In this document: piece after piece, positions 1-4,815 of the stretch
Position numbering within the stretch: the first letter of the stretch is position 1
Layout of the letters: each line of letters begins with the position of its first letter
Source: Micrococcales bacterium
Lineage (GTDB): Bacteria; Actinomycetota; Actinomycetes; S36-B12
Length of the DNA stretch: 5,996 nucleotides
Direction: 5' to 3'
Assembly (NCBI GenBank): GCA_002694095.1
Contig: NZLD01000056.1
Location: 35,428-41,423, forward strand
Translations under genes and position numbers: made by a program
Notes under the pieces: model-generated
What the model saw: only the letters and a program-made list of their open reading frames with translations
Told to the model about the DNA's origin: nothing
Databases searched by the model: none

Positions 1-168
1 CGTTCGGGCCGCCGCGGAACCACGCTGGAAGTGAGCGTGAACCCTGCGGATATGGGTCGCGTCATCGGCAGAAGTGGTCGCACAGCCACAGCGCTACGAA
101 CCGTGATCACGTCGATCAACGGTGGCCGTGGCGTACGCGTCGACTTCCTCGACGTGGCAGAACGCTAA
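1..168 (+). CDS. khpA: KH-domain RNA-binding protein KhpA, C-terminal part (5' end outside window)
   Basis: The reading frame is open from the first base and ends with TAA at 166-168, giving 55 residues of the C-terminal part. The fragment contains the KH signature GRVIGRSGRTA, with the nucleic-acid-binding GXXG loop being G-R-S-G at fragment residues 23-26. It ends in the usual beta strand (VRVDFLDVAER). KhpA (YlqC family) is a small single-KH protein of roughly 75-85 residues that binds RNA, often with its partner KhpB. In Actinobacteria and Firmicutes it lies between rpsP and rimM, and rimM follows here after 8 bases, so the context supports the call. The start codon and N-terminus are missing. 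The frame is too short for a long-ORF search, but the motif is clear. Confidence 0.9.
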   Translation, partial: RSGRRGTTLEVSVNPADMGRVIGRSGRTATALRTVITSINGGRGVRVDFLDVAER

Positions 169-176
169 GTCCCACC

Positions 177-716
177 GTGCTCGTCGTTGTCGGGCGCATC
201 GGTCGACCGCACGGGGTGAAAGGCGCGGCGACCATCGAGGTTCGGACCGACGAGCCAGATAAGCGCTTCGCGGTGGGCGCGCGACTGCTCACCGACTCCG
301 GACTCGATCTGACGGTCGCTTCTGCTACCTGGCACAGCGGCCGTCTCCTGGTGACCTTCGAGGGGTATGAGGATCGCACCGCTGTGGAGCAATTGCGCAA
401 TGCGCTCGTGAGCGTCGATCGTCCGGCCGACGAGCGCCCGGAGGACCCGGAAGAGTTCTACGACTCCGACCTCGAGGGGTGCGAGGTCGTTCTTGACGGC
501 AGCACTGCCGGCGGCGCTGCCGACGCCGGCGTGATCGGCGTCGTGCGTGAGGTTTCGCACCTTCCGGGGCAAGACCTCCTGGTTGTCGCAACTCCGGATG
601 AGCGAGAAGTGCTCATCCCGTTCGTGTCCGCTTTCGTTCCCCAGATCGATGTGAGCGCCAAGCGCATAGTTATCACCCCGCCGGAGGGTCTCCTGGAGTC
701 CGGAGACGATGACTGA
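177..716 (+). CDS. rimM: 16S rRNA processing / 30S maturation factor RimM
   Basis: The product has 179 residues, close to the family norm of about 170-180. RimM is a cytoplasmic assembly factor that binds ribosomal protein S19 and helps mature the head of the 30S subunit. Residues 1-80 form the N-terminal RimM domain, opening with the hallmark VVVGRIGRPHGVKG (residues 3-16). A linker leads to the PRC-barrel domain at about 93-175, with EFYDSDLEGCEV at 93-104 and LIPFVSAFVPQIDVSAKRIV at 146-165. The start is GTG at 177; it places the conserved glycine-rich opening directly at the N-terminus. No strong Shine-Dalgarno sequence precedes it, so coupling to the upstream khpA (8-base gap) is likely. 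The stop TGA shares its last base with the ATG of trmD. Confidence 0.96.
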   Translation: MLVVVGRIGRPHGVKGAATIEVRTDEPDKRFAVGARLLTDSGLDLTVASATWHSGRLLVTFEGYEDRTAVEQLRNALVSVDRPADERPEDPEEFYDSDLEGCEVVLDGSTAGGAADAGVIGVVREVSHLPGQDLLVVATPDEREVLIPFVSAFVPQIDVSAKRIVITPPEGLLESGDDD

Positions 717-1423
717 TGCGTATCGACATCGTTTCGATCTTCCCCGAGTACTTGGCACCGCTGGAGCTGTCCCTCGTGGGGAAAGCTCGAGAAGCCGGCA
801 TCGTTGACATTCGGGTGCACGACCTTCGCGTATTCGCGACCGACAAGCACCGAAGCGTGGATGACACCCCGTATGGCGGTGGCCCCGGAATGGTGATGCT
901 TGCTGAACCGTGGGGTGTGGCCTTGGATGCCATCCGAACATCTGTGGAGCAAGCTCCCGTTCTCGTAATCCCGAGCCCCTCGGGCTTTCGATTCGATCAA
1001 GAAGCGGCCGCGGAGGTATCCGACATCGAGCACATCGTGATCGCGTGCGGGCGATACGAAGGAATCGACTCGCGGGTGGCCGAGCACTACGCCGGTCGTG
1101 ACGATTGGGCGGGTGTGAGGGAGTACTCGATTGGCGATTACGTTCTCGCCGGCGGTGAGGCCGCTGCGCTCGCCATGGTGGAAGCGGCGGTTCGCCTCAA
1201 GCCGGGTGTGTTGGGAAATGCGGACAGCGCGGTGGACGACTCCTTTAGCAAGGTCGACGGCGCTGCCCTCGAAGGCCCGGTTTTCACGAGGCCACCCTCC
1301 TGGCGGAACCTCGAGGTCCCGGATGTGCTGCTGTCTGGTGATCATGCGCGGATTGACGCATGGCGCAGGCAGCAGGCCGAGGAACGAACGCGTGCCCGGC
1401 GCCCCGACCTCCCCAACCCCTGA
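716..1423 (+). CDS. trmD: tRNA (guanine-N1-)-methyltransferase TrmD
   Basis: The product has 235 residues and is a SPOUT-class, trefoil-knot enzyme that uses S-adenosylmethionine to methylate N1 of G37 in tRNAs, which prevents +1 frameshifting. Visible family motifs in order are IVSIFPEYL (5-13), [11 protein letters not shown] (49-59), the knot motif [12 protein letters not shown] (110-121), [13 protein letters not shown] (136-148) and PGVLGN (163-168). DDSF (174-177) follows, in which D175 matches the catalytic aspartate (D169 of the E. coli enzyme), and then [13 protein letters not shown] (201-213). The form [12 protein letters not shown] near residues 185-196, with Gly where proteobacteria have another residue, fits actinobacterial TrmD. 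The ATG overlaps the rimM stop by one base (TGATG), and a GGAG at 702-705 inside rimM is a well-placed ribosome binding site. Nothing looks broken. Confidence 0.97.
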   Translation: MRIDIVSIFPEYLAPLELSLVGKAREAGIVDIRVHDLRVFATDKHRSVDDTPYGGGPGMVMLAEPWGVALDAIRTSVEQAPVLVIPSPSGFRFDQEAAAEVSDIEHIVIACGRYEGIDSRVAEHYAGRDDWAGVREYSIGDYVLAGGEAAALAMVEAAVRLKPGVLGNADSAVDDSFSKVDGAALEGPVFTRPPSWRNLEVPDVLLSGDHARIDAWRRQQAEERTRARRPDLPNP

Positions 1424-1483
1424 CGCCGATCGAGTCGTCTCACCTTGTCTCAGCCGCCCGTTCACGGGGGTACGGGGAGGATG

Positions 1484-1492
1484 TGGCACACT
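1484..1492 (+). promoter_or_regulatory. Possible extended -10 promoter element for rplS
   Basis: The 169-base gap between trmD and rplS is the longest intergenic stretch in the window and a natural place for an independent rplS promoter. TGG followed by CACACT at 1487-1492 resembles an extended -10 (TGn plus a TAnnnT-like hexamer). No convincing -35 sits at 16-18 bases: TTCACG at 1461-1466 is 20 bases upstream. If real, transcription would start near position 1498 and give a leader of about 95 nucleotides. This is inference from pattern and position only. Confidence 0.3.
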
Positions 1493-1513
1493 TGGCCGGC
1501 CGGTTCGACGTCT

Positions 1514-1570
1514 GCCACAAGGGACGCATGAGGACGGCTCCATTCCACACAACCGTGGGCGACTTGTGGC
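1514..1570 (+). promoter_or_regulatory. Candidate structured 5' leader of rplS
   Basis: GCCACAAG at 1514-1521 is a perfect 8-base inverted repeat of CTTGTGGC at 1563-1570, enclosing 41 bases. Inside it, CCAC at 1545-1548 can pair with GTGG at 1555-1558 around a 6-base loop. The 3' arm ends only 6 bases before the AGGAAG ribosome binding site, so folding could affect L19 translation. Ribosomal protein leaders of this kind commonly mediate autogenous control, and an L19 leader is known in Firmicutes. Whether this one belongs to a described family cannot be judged here. The pairing is seen directly; its function is inferred. Confidence 0.35.
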
Positions 1571-1576
1571 GCTTGC

Positions 1577-1582
1577 AGGAAG
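1577..1582 (+). promoter_or_regulatory. Ribosome binding site of rplS (fixes the start)
   Basis: AGGAAG lies 10 bases before the ATG at 1593. The rplS frame is open far upstream (back to 1131) through trmD, so this site and the conserved L19 N-terminus are what fix the true start. Confidence 0.7.
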
Positions 1583-1592
1583 AGAAGCAACG

Positions 1593-2147
1593 ATGAAGAC
1601 CCTCGATCCCGTCGACGCCGCCTCTTTGCGCGACGACATTCCCGACTTCCGCGCTGGCGACACTGTGAAGGTTCACGTGAAGGTCGTCGAAGGCAACAAA
1701 ACCCGTGTGCAGGTGTTCCAGGGCGTCGTAATCGCCCGCTCCGGTTCCGGAGCCAGTGAGACCTACACCGTTCGCAAGGTTTCCTACGGCGTGGGCGTCG
1801 AGCGCACCTTCCCGTTGCACTCGCCCATTGTGGAGAAGATCGAGGTCGTCACCCGCGGTGACGTTCGTCGCGCCAAGCTCTACTACCTGCGTGGTTTGCG
1901 CGGTAAAGCCGCGAAGATCCGTGAGCGTCGAGACAACTCACCGGCACCGACCGCCGCTGCGGCACCGACAACCGATGCGGCGCCACTAGGCGACCCCACG
2001 CCAATGGACGACGCCGTGTCGACCGACGACGCCGCACCAGCGGAAGACAACGTGTCGACGGACGAATCTGTGTCGATGGAGGAATCTGTGTCGACGGATG
2101 ACGCCGCGCCGTCGGATGACGTCGCACCCACGACCTCGGAGAACTGA
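1593..2147 (+). CDS. rplS: 50S ribosomal protein L19 with acidic C-terminal extension
   Basis: The product has 184 residues, against about 113-120 for ordinary L19. Residues 1-113 are a normal L19 that sits at the interface of the 30S and 50S subunits. The motifs [16 protein letters not shown] (19-34), [14 protein letters not shown] (38-51), [20 protein letters not shown] (58-77), [10 protein letters not shown] (77-86) and [16 protein letters not shown] (94-109) are all present. From about residue 114 the protein continues as a low-complexity tail rich in Ala, Asp, Glu, Ser, Thr and Pro, with repeated VSTDD/VSTDE units and no predicted fold. The start is the ATG at 1593, which has a good Shine-Dalgarno site and gives the expected N-terminus. 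The gene follows trmD after a 169-base leader, and lepB begins 2 bases after its stop. The core call is certain; the role of the tail is unknown. Confidence 0.97.
   Translation: MKTLDPVDAASLRDDIPDFRAGDTVKVHVKVVEGNKTRVQVFQGVVIARSGSGASETYTVRKVSYGVGVERTFPLHSPIVEKIEVVTRGDVRRAKLYYLRGLRGKAAKIRERRDNSPAPTAAAAPTTDAAPLGDPTPMDDAVSTDDAAPAEDNVSTDESVSMEESVSTDDAAPSDDVAPTTSEN
2016..2110 (+). repeat. Degenerate in-frame direct repeats encoding the acidic L19 tail
   Basis: Four units begin GTGTCGA, at 2016, 2052, 2070 and 2088. The units at 2052 and 2070 are adjacent 18-base copies differing at few positions (VSTDES and VSMEES). The outer units at 2016 and 2088 are 23-base near-copies encoding VSTDDAAP. All lie in the rplS frame with period a multiple of three, which suggests growth of the tail by in-frame slippage or duplication. 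Confidence 0.8.
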
Positions 2148-2149
2148 CA

Positions 2150-2809
2150 TTGGCCGATCGCGGTCGGCAACCTTGGTGGGACATCCCGGTAACGATTGCC
2201 GTTGCCTTGGGAGTGGTCCTTCTCATCACCACGTTCTTGGTCAAGCCCTTCTCCATCCCGTCCGGCTCCATGGAGAACACGCTCCAGGTTGGTGATCGGG
2301 TTCTGGTCAACAGGGCCGTGTTCAAAGTTCGTGATATCCAACGCGGGGACGTCGTCGTCTTCGATGGGTCCGGGTCGTTCGTTCCGCCTCAGGTAGCGCC
2401 AGACCGAGACCCGATCACCGGCGCGCTGGTCTGGGTCGGCCAGTCCTTCGGTCTTGTCGCCCCCGACTCGACCGACTTCATTAAACGGGTGATCGGAACC
2501 GGTGGAGACCGGGTCACATGTTGCGATGAACAGGGGCAACTCACGGTCAATGGCACTCCGCTTGTTGAGGATTACCTGTTTCCGGGAGACGCGCCGAGCC
2601 TGCAACCCTTCGATGTCGAAGTCCCAGACGGCATGCTGTGGGTTATGGGTGACCACCGCTCCGCGTCGGCCGACTCTCGCTCGCACATGGGTGACCCGGG
2701 AGGCGGCTTCGTGCCGGAGTCCTCGGTGGTTGGCCGAGCCATGACGGTGGTGTGGCCGATTTCGCGGATCCAGAACATCCCCCTGCCCGACTACGCGACG
2801 ACCGAGTGA
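2150..2809 (+). CDS. lepB: Type I signal peptidase (first of two)
   Basis: This is a 219-residue membrane serine protease of family S26 that removes signal peptides from exported proteins outside the cytoplasmic membrane. A single N-terminal membrane segment spans about residues 12-31. Box B is FSIPSGSMENTL (34-45), with S40 the expected nucleophile. Box D is FIKRVIGTGGDRV (110-122), with K112 the general base, and box E is MGDHRSASADSR (166-177). Box E has His169 where most relatives have Asn (GDNR). An adjacent Cys-Cys-Asp at 124-126 is shared with the next gene. The start is TTG at 2150, two bases after the rplS stop, with GGAG at 2138-2141 at good spacing; later starts would cut into the membrane segment. 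It is probably co-expressed with rplS. Confidence 0.93.
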   Translation: MADRGRQPWWDIPVTIAVALGVVLLITTFLVKPFSIPSGSMENTLQVGDRVLVNRAVFKVRDIQRGDVVVFDGSGSFVPPQVAPDRDPITGALVWVGQSFGLVAPDSTDFIKRVIGTGGDRVTCCDEQGQLTVNGTPLVEDYLFPGDAPSLQPFDVEVPDGMLWVMGDHRSASADSRSHMGDPGGGFVPESSVVGRAMTVVWPISRIQNIPLPDYATTE

Positions 2810-2811
2810 CG

Positions 2812-2844
2812 TCGGCGTTGTTGAGTGATGGATCTGCGCCGAGG
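2812..2844 (+). promoter_or_regulatory. Small inverted repeat covering the lepB2 ribosome binding site
   Basis: TCGGCG at 2812-2817 pairs with CGCCGA at 2837-2842 around a 19-base loop, and a G-U pair can extend the stem inward. The 3' arm overlaps GAGG at 2841-2844, the only Shine-Dalgarno-like sequence before the second lepB. That site is 16 bases from the ATG, longer than usual. The 51-base gap also holds the palindrome GTGATCAC at 2850-2857. A regulatory role is speculative. Confidence 0.2.
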
Positions 2845-2860
2845 ATGACGTGATCACCTG

Positions 2861-3562
2861 ATGGGGAAGAAGCCACGCGGCAAGCATGCCCGGAAGAAGG
2901 AAGTCGCCCACCCGTTCTGGCGAGGGTTCCGCGAGATCGTCATCATCGTTGTGGTCGCCCTTGCCCTGTCGGCGCTGCTACGAGCTTTCCTCATCCAGGC
3001 CTTCTACGTTCCCAGCGCCTCCATGGAGGACACGCTGCGACCGGGGGACCGGATCATCGCGTCCAAGATCACAAGGGAAATCTCCGGAGTCAGCCGGGGA
3101 GAGATAGTTGTCTTCAAAGATCCCGGCGATTGGCTACCGGATCCGGTGCCCGGGGGAGACAGTTGGCGCGCGCGTGTTCGGGATGGATTGACCTTCATCG
3201 GTGTTCTCCCCAGTGATTCCGGTGACGATTTGGTTAAGAGGGTGATCGGTGTCGCGGGTGACCGGGTGGCGTGCTGCGACGCGGAGGGTCGAATCGTCGT
3301 CAATGGAGTACCGCTGGATGAGGACTACATCGTCGGCCGCACGGACCAGGTCCGCTTCGACGTGACTGTTCCACCCGCGTCGATGTTCGTGATGGGCGAC
3401 AACCGAGCCAACTCGCGGGACTCGCGCTACCACCTCGACTTGTCCGAAGGTGCCGTGCCGGAGTCCAATGCTGTGGGTCGGGTCGTTTTGGTGGTGTGGC
3501 CGTTCTCCCGCCTAGCCCTGGAGTCGATTCCCTCCATCTTCAATAACCCTGCACTCGGATAG
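2861..3562 (+). CDS. lepB: Type I signal peptidase (second of two)
   Basis: This is a 233-residue S26-family signal peptidase with a strongly basic cytoplasmic N-terminus (residues 1-13 are mostly Lys, Arg and Gly) and one membrane segment at about 25-47. Box B is FYVPSASMEDTL (48-59), with S54 the nucleophile. Box D is LVKRVIGVAGDRV (124-136), with K126 the general base. Box E is the canonical MGDNRANSRDSR (178-189). It shares the Cys-Cys-Asp motif (138-140) with its neighbour, which is usual in actinobacterial enzymes. The ATG at 2861 is the first start after an in-frame stop at 2846-2848. It is clearly a paralog of the preceding gene but well diverged, so the pair is old and both look intact. 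They may prefer different preproteins. Its stop overlaps the rnhB start by one base (TAGTG). Confidence 0.95.
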   Translation: MGKKPRGKHARKKEVAHPFWRGFREIVIIVVVALALSALLRAFLIQAFYVPSASMEDTLRPGDRIIASKITREISGVSRGEIVVFKDPGDWLPDPVPGGDSWRARVRDGLTFIGVLPSDSGDDLVKRVIGVAGDRVACCDAEGRIVVNGVPLDEDYIVGRTDQVRFDVTVPPASMFVMGDNRANSRDSRYHLDLSEGAVPESNAVGRVVLVVWPFSRLALESIPSIFNNPALG

Positions 3563-4200
3563 TGGCAACATCCCAAGCCCCGACGCTCGACCTCGAATGG
3601 TCACTGCTGGCGCCGCCGGGGGCAGGTGTGGTGATCGGCGTCGACGAGGTCGGCCGGGGAGCGCTCGCCGGTCCGGTGACCATCGGTGCGGTGGCTGTGG
3701 ATCGAACCTGCGGAACGCCACCGACGGACATCCGAGACTCGAAGGCCCTGAGCCAGAAGCGACGTCAGGACGCGTGCCCGGCCATCCGTGCGTGGGCGAT
3801 CGACGCTGCCGTGGTGCACATACCAGCCGAGCGAATAGACAAAGTCGGCATCACGCAGGCGCTCGGTGAGGGTGCCGCGCAGGCGGTGGCGTCGATCAGT
3901 GATCGAAGGGCCCTGGGCTGCGTCCTCCTCGACGGACGGCACGACTTCATCACGCCCGTGGATCCCCGGTGGTCGGTGCGTACGGTCATTAAGGGCGATG
4001 CAACCTGCATCAGCATCGCAGCGGCGTCGATCCTGGCTAAGGAGGAACGTGACGGCCTGATGCGCGACCTTCATGTGTCCTATCCGGTCTATGGATGGGA
4101 TCGAAACGTTGGATACGGAACCGCCGGTCATCGATCTGCCATCGCCACCCACGGGGTAACGACGTTCCACCGTCGTAGTTGGAATCTGCTCCCCACGTAG
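3562..4200 (+). CDS. rnhB: Ribonuclease HII
   Basis: The product has 212 residues, normal for the family. RNase HII cuts the RNA strand of RNA-DNA hybrids and nicks 5' of single ribonucleotides left in DNA, starting ribonucleotide excision repair. The metal-binding acidic residues are D28 and E29 in GVDEVGRGALAGPV (26-39), D124 in LLDG (122-125) and D146 in KGD (144-146). The GRG loop that reads the ribose 2'-OH is 31-33. DSKALS (59-64), ASILAKEERD (155-164) and GYGTAGH (184-190, with the conserved Tyr185) are also present. The GTG start shares a base with the lepB2 stop. Only a weak Shine-Dalgarno is seen, so re-initiation after lepB2 is likely. The lepB-rnhB order is usual in Actinobacteria. 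Confidence 0.96.
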   Translation: MATSQAPTLDLEWSLLAPPGAGVVIGVDEVGRGALAGPVTIGAVAVDRTCGTPPTDIRDSKALSQKRRQDACPAIRAWAIDAAVVHIPAERIDKVGITQALGEGAAQAVASISDRRALGCVLLDGRHDFITPVDPRWSVRTVIKGDATCISIAAASILAKEERDGLMRDLHVSYPVYGWDRNVGYGTAGHRSAIATHGVTTFHRRSWNLLPT

Positions 4201-4232
4201 CACCGTCCACACACCCCAGGCGGATCCATCCA

Positions 4233-4252
4233 CAGAAGTCTCCTGCCTTCTG
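4233..4252 (+). other. Short stem-loop in the rnhB-yraN gap
   Basis: CAGAAG at 4233-4238 pairs with CTTCTG at 4247-4252 around an 8-base loop. No T-run follows, so it is not a convincing intrinsic terminator. It is the only structure seen in the 68-base gap 4201-4268, where no clear promoter is visible either. Confidence 0.25.
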
Positions 4253-4268
4253 GCGTGCCCGCTGATGG

Positions 4269-4670
4269 GTGACGAATGCTGTCGGCATGCCCGCTGCGGA
4301 CCATGTCGATCACCGACCAGCGCTGGGCATACGCGGAAAGGAGATCGCAGCCACCCATCTGCGCACTGCGGGGATGCTCATTTTGGATCGCAACTGGCGG
4401 CCCCACAGCTCCGAGGTGGTCGGAGAAGTCGATCTCATCGCACGCGATGGCGACGCTCTGGTCATCGTCGAAGTGAAGACGCGCCGGGCCTTGGCCTTCG
4501 GAGCTCCCGTCGAGGCAGTGACCCGACGGAAGATCCGACAGTTGCGCTCCCTGGCGCTGGCGTGGCTCGACGAACGATCGATCCACGCGCCGGCCTTGCG
4601 GTTCGATGTCGTCGCGGTGACCATCCCACCGGCAGGTCAGCCAGTCGTCGAACACCTACGGGTCGTGTGA
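4269..4670 (+). CDS. yraN: YraN-family (UPF0102) predicted endonuclease-like protein
   Basis: The product has 133 residues from GTG at 4269, or 127 from the in-frame ATG at 4287. Neither start has a clear ribosome binding site, and the family similarity begins only near residue 19, so both are possible. The protein matches the UPF0102/COG0792 pattern: LGIRGKEIAATHL (19-31), then GEVDLIARDGDALVIVEVKT (52-71), then FGAPVEAVTRRKIRQL (77-92). E53, D55 and the E68-V-K70 triad resemble the metal-binding core of restriction-endonuclease-like nucleases, so DNA cleavage or processing is a reasonable inference. The biochemical role is not settled. In Actinobacteria yraN normally precedes comM and dprA, which fits here except that comM is reduced to a remnant one base downstream. 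Confidence 0.88.
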   Translation: MTNAVGMPAADHVDHRPALGIRGKEIAATHLRTAGMLILDRNWRPHSSEVVGEVDLIARDGDALVIVEVKTRRALAFGAPVEAVTRRKIRQLRSLALAWLDERSIHAPALRFDVVAVTIPPAGQPVVEHLRVV

Positions 4671-4671
4671 G

Positions 4672-4815
4672 ATGGCGCTCGCCCCTGCGCACGGAGCGGT
4701 GACCGCGGCAATGACCGGCACCGTCATCACCGTTGAGGTGACTATCCAACCTCGCTGTGGGCACGTGCGTGCACTGATCGACGTGCACCGGCCCCGACGA
4801 GATGAAGTGCCGTGA
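4672..4815 (+). pseudogene. comM: Remnant of comM (Mg-chelatase-like ATPase), internally deleted
   Basis: A 47-codon ORF fills the whole space between yraN and dprA, where Actinobacteria normally carry comM (about 500 codons). Residues 1-25 read like a ComM N-terminus: MALA at 1-4, then TGTVITVEVTI at 15-25, equivalent to the family opening 'MALA..H...L.GV.G..V.VEV.I'. After that the family continues with GLPG..-VGLPD, which is absent. Residues 31-46 (including ALIDVHRPRRDEV) resemble the extreme C-terminus of ComM ('..TLADL.GR.RP..DEV..'), but this match is weaker. The Walker A, Walker B and finger regions are all missing, so branch-migration helicase activity is impossible. The ORF starts one base after the yraN stop and overlaps dprA by GTGA. 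Alternatives are an unrelated small protein or an assembly collapse. Confidence 0.68.

Noticed and set aside
1131..1592. Upstream extension of the rplS frame into trmD
   Set aside because: The frame is open by chance. The L19 N-terminus is conserved from the ATG at 1593, which has a proper ribosome binding site, and the upstream part overlaps TrmD in another frame.
458..1663. 401-codon open frame on the - strand opposite rimM, trmD and the rplS leader
   Set aside because: It spans three features with convincing + strand coding, shows no family motif, and would be the only reverse-strand gene in the block.
1883..2911. 342-codon - strand frame containing Ser/Asp/Thr repeats
   Set aside because: The repeats are the reverse complement of the L19 tail repeats, and the rest is a shadow of the first lepB.
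4233..4252. Rho-independent terminator after rnhB
   Set aside because: The 6-base stem has no following T-run and modest GC, so it is listed only as a weak stem-loop.
4265..4702. 145-codon + strand frame overlapping yraN
   Set aside because: It overlaps yraN in another frame. Its translation is Arg/Ser/His-rich without motifs, whereas the yraN frame shows the UPF0102 signature.
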